This document shows, piece by piece, positions 5,217 through 6,516 of a stretch of 6,516 nucleotides of DNA. How positions within the stretch are numbered: the first letter of the stretch is position 1; every line of letters starts with the position of its first letter. A model generated the notes under the pieces. The model was not told the DNA's origin. It saw nothing but the letters and a program-made list of their open reading frames with translations, and made no database searches. A program made the translations under genes and the position numbers. The DNA comes from Oscillospiraceae bacterium (GTDB lineage: Bacteria > Bacillota > Clostridia > Oscillospirales > Oscillospiraceae). Where the stretch lies: the NCBI GenBank assembly GCA_017409645.1, contig JAFQSI010000149.1, positions 1 to 6,516 of the forward strand, in the 5' to 3' direction.

Positions 5217-5245
5217 TTGCCTCCTGTTCGCTGGGCTGATATAAT
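5217..5245 (+). promoter_or_regulatory. Extended -10 sigma-A promoter of the phosphoesterase/coaX operon
   Basis: The -10 is TATAAT (5240-5245) preceded by TGA (5237-5239), an extended -10. The -35 is TTGCCT (5217-5222, 4 of 6) with a 17-bp spacer. Transcription should start near 5252, leaving a leader of about 27 nt. The -35 overlaps the AGGAGG ribosome site of the divergent 79-aa gene (complement at 5220-5225). Confidence 0.78.
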
Positions 5246-5252
5246 GATAGCA
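5244..5252 (-). promoter_or_regulatory. Candidate extended -10 promoter of the small-protein operon
   Basis: On the minus strand TGC-TATCAT (5252-5244) reads as an extended -10 with 5 of 6 matches. I see no good -35 at 16-18 bp. It shares two bases with the -10 of the opposite promoter, so the two would compete for polymerase. The predicted leader is about 25 nt before the ATG at 5212. Confidence 0.4.
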
Positions 5253-5278
5253 AATCCTATGAAGCGAGGAAGATGCTT

Positions 5279-5776
5279 ATGAAACGAATTCTCGTTCTGT
5301 CCGATTCCCACCGGGGAATGTCCTTCATGCGCTGGTGCGTGGAGACTGTCAAGCCCAATGCCATCGTCCATCTGGGCGATTTTTACGACGACGGCGATGA
5401 GCTGCACGAGGAGAACCGCCAGATCCCCATCTATCAGGTGGCGGGCAACTGTGACTGGTATTCATCCCCTCCCGGTGCCCGGGAGATCCTGATCATGCCG
5501 GTCTGCGGCGTGGAGCTGTATATGACCCACGGCCACCGCCATTGGGTCAAAAGCGGAACGGACCAGCTGATCGAAGCCGCCCGGGAGACGAGTGCCCAGG
5601 CGGTCCTCTACGGCCACACCCACATCGCCGACTGCCGCAAGGACGGGGACCTGTGGGTCCTGAACCCCGGTGCCGCAGGCTCCTGGGGCGGCAGCGCCGG
5701 CATCATCGAGGTGGACGGCGGCAAGATCGTGAGCTGCCGCATTTTCCGCTACGGCGATCAGGAGGAGCTGACATGA
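5279..5776 (+). CDS. YfcE/MJ0936-family metallophosphoesterase
   Basis: The 165-aa cytoplasmic enzyme has every metal-ligand motif of the calcineurin-like phosphoesterase fold: D9-S-H11 (LVLSDSH), GD at 33-34 (HLGDFYDDGD), GNCD at 56-59 (N57), THGH at 83-86 (H84) and GHTH at 112-115, followed by LNPGAAG. These bind two metal ions, typically Mn or similar, and hydrolyse phosphodiesters; the natural substrate of YfcE/YsnB-type proteins is not settled. Length is close to that of Bacillus YsnB (about 170 aa). The ATG at 5279 is chosen over the in-frame ATG at 5273 because GAGGA (5266-5270) is 8 nt from the former and only 2 nt from the latter; the protein then begins MKRILVLSDSH, as is typical. 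It overlaps coaX by ATGA. In many Gram-positive genomes the gene follows the rdgB/rph pair, so the coaX linkage is different, although packing may explain it. Confidence 0.93.
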   Translation: MKRILVLSDSHRGMSFMRWCVETVKPNAIVHLGDFYDDGDELHEENRQIPIYQVAGNCDWYSSPPGAREILIMPVCGVELYMTHGHRHWVKSGTDQLIEAARETSAQAVLYGHTHIADCRKDGDLWVLNPGAAGSWGGSAGIIEVDGGKIVSCRIFRYGDQEELT

Positions 5777-6516
5777 TCCTGACCATCGACATCGGAAACT
5801 CCACCATAACCCTGGGCGGCGTGGAGGACAGTGAGATCTGCTTCGAGTGCCGGATCAACACCGACCGGGTGAAGACCTCCGACACCTACTGCATCGATCT
5901 GAAGACGCTGTTTGAGATCTACGGCGTGGAGCTGGGGACCATCGAGGGCGTCATCATCGCCTCGGTGGTGCCCCAGGTCCTGAATTCCGTCCGGACCGCC
6001 ATCCGCAAGCTCCTGGGCACAGAGCCGCTGGTGGTGGGGCCGGGGCTGAAAACGGGTCTGAACATCAAGCTGGAAAATCCCGGTCAGATGGGCGCGGATC
6101 TGGTGGCCGCCGGTGTGGCGGCGCTGCGGGAGCATAAGCCCCCGCTGGTGATCATCGATATGGGCACTGCGACGACCATGTCCGTCCTCGATCTCGAGGG
6201 GGCACACCTGGGCGGCTGCGTCTGTCCGGGCCTGCGGATCAGTCTGGAGGCCCTGACGGGCAGGACCTCCCTGCTGCCGGGTATCCAGCTCGACAGTCCC
6301 AGGCAGGCCATCGGCCGCAACACCGCCGACGCCATGCGCAGCGGCGTCATGTACGGCACCGCGGCCATGCTCGATGGCATGATCGACCGGTTCCGGGAGG
6401 AGACGGGCTGGGATTTCACCGTCGTCGCCACCGGAGGCCTGGCCAAGCGGGTGGTGCCCCTGTGCCGCCACCGGATCGTCTATGACCGGCACCTGATCAT
6501 CAAGGGTCTGGCAGCC
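5773..6516 (+). CDS. coaX: Type III pantothenate kinase CoaX (C-terminus cut by window edge)
   Basis: CoaX phosphorylates pantothenate with ATP, the first committed step of coenzyme A synthesis. It is an ASKHA-fold enzyme that usually needs a monovalent cation and is not inhibited by CoA. Visible motifs in order are DIGNS (6-10, phosphate loop), ASVVP (63-67), GADL (107-110, with the catalytic base D109), DMGTATTMSVLD (129-140), GGCVCPG (147-153), LTGRTSLLP (161-169), IGRNTADAMRSG (180-191) and VATGGLA (218-224). The 248 codons present lack a stop; family members are about 255-260 aa, so only a few residues are missing. The ATG at 5773 has GGAGGAG (5761-5767) upstream and overlaps the phosphoesterase stop by ATGA, so the pair is translationally coupled. 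The usual Arg after the catalytic Asp (GADR) is Leu here, which I believe also occurs in Clostridia. Confidence 0.96.
   Translation, partial: MILTIDIGNSTITLGGVEDSEICFECRINTDRVKTSDTYCIDLKTLFEIYGVELGTIEGVIIASVVPQVLNSVRTAIRKLLGTEPLVVGPGLKTGLNIKLENPGQMGADLVAAGVAALREHKPPLVIIDMGTATTMSVLDLEGAHLGGCVCPGLRISLEALTGRTSLLPGIQLDSPRQAIGRNTADAMRSGVMYGTAAMLDGMIDRFREETGWDFTVVATGGLAKRVVPLCRHRIVYDRHLIIKGLAA

Noticed and set aside
4580..5239. Plus-strand frames of about 194-219 codons opposite the small-protein operon
   Set aside because: I weighed whether these were the real genes. The minus strand has a ribosome site before each of three starts and short coupling overlaps; the plus frames lack ribosome sites, are Trp/Cys/Arg/Gly-rich and would run into the AGGAGG/promoter region.
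5758..6492. 244-codon minus-strand frame opposite coaX
   Set aside because: It is a shadow of coaX, whose motifs are complete on the plus strand; the minus product is His/Asp/Gly-rich without a domain.

Overview
The window looks like a chromosomal segment of a GC-rich (about 60% by eye) Gram-positive anaerobe of the class Clostridia, most likely Oscillospiraceae/Ruminococcaceae-like. The reasons are strong GGAGG ribosome sites before nearly every gene, a WalR-like regulator, a Clostridia-style secreted D,D-carboxypeptidase with a Thr/Pro linker and C-terminal membrane anchor, a type III pantothenate kinase, and a set of small proline-rich proteins. This placement is inference from gene content. 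I see no tRNA, rRNA, CRISPR array, insertion sequence or phage gene.

Layout. (1) Positions 1-1612, minus strand: a tight operon comEA-like gene -> OmpR-family response regulator -> sensor histidine kinase. The kinase runs off the left edge, so only its N-terminal part is visible. (2) Positions 1613-1752: a divergent intergenic region with two good sigma-A promoters that face each other, so the two 5' leaders should be antisense over about 30 nt. It also holds a stem-loop and a perfect 7-bp-arm inverted repeat. (3) Positions 1753-4308, plus strand: a D-Ala-D-Ala carboxypeptidase, a family 4 (Fe-S) uracil-DNA glycosylase and a small cupin protein, packed 1 nt apart or overlapping. (4) Positions 4311-4337: a bidirectional intrinsic terminator between converging operons. 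(5) Positions 4344-5212, minus strand: three small overlapping genes (79, 110 and 105 aa) of unknown function. This is the least explained part of the window. (6) Positions 5213-5278: a 66-bp divergent promoter region. (7) Positions 5279-6516, plus strand: a YfcE/MJ0936-type metallophosphoesterase overlapping coaX (type III pantothenate kinase), which is cut by the right edge within its last few codons.

How the genes may work together. The minus-strand operon on the left couples a membrane-anchored DNA-binding protein (ComEA type) with a two-component system, and it diverges from a cell-wall carboxypeptidase gene. WalR-type regulators elsewhere control cell-wall enzymes, so control of the shared intergenic region by this regulator is a plausible but untested idea. 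The other operons combine housekeeping functions (DNA repair, phosphoesterase, CoA synthesis) with no obvious common pathway. The three-gene small-protein operon is translationally coupled throughout, which suggests its products act together, perhaps at the membrane, because the last one ends in two hydrophobic segments.
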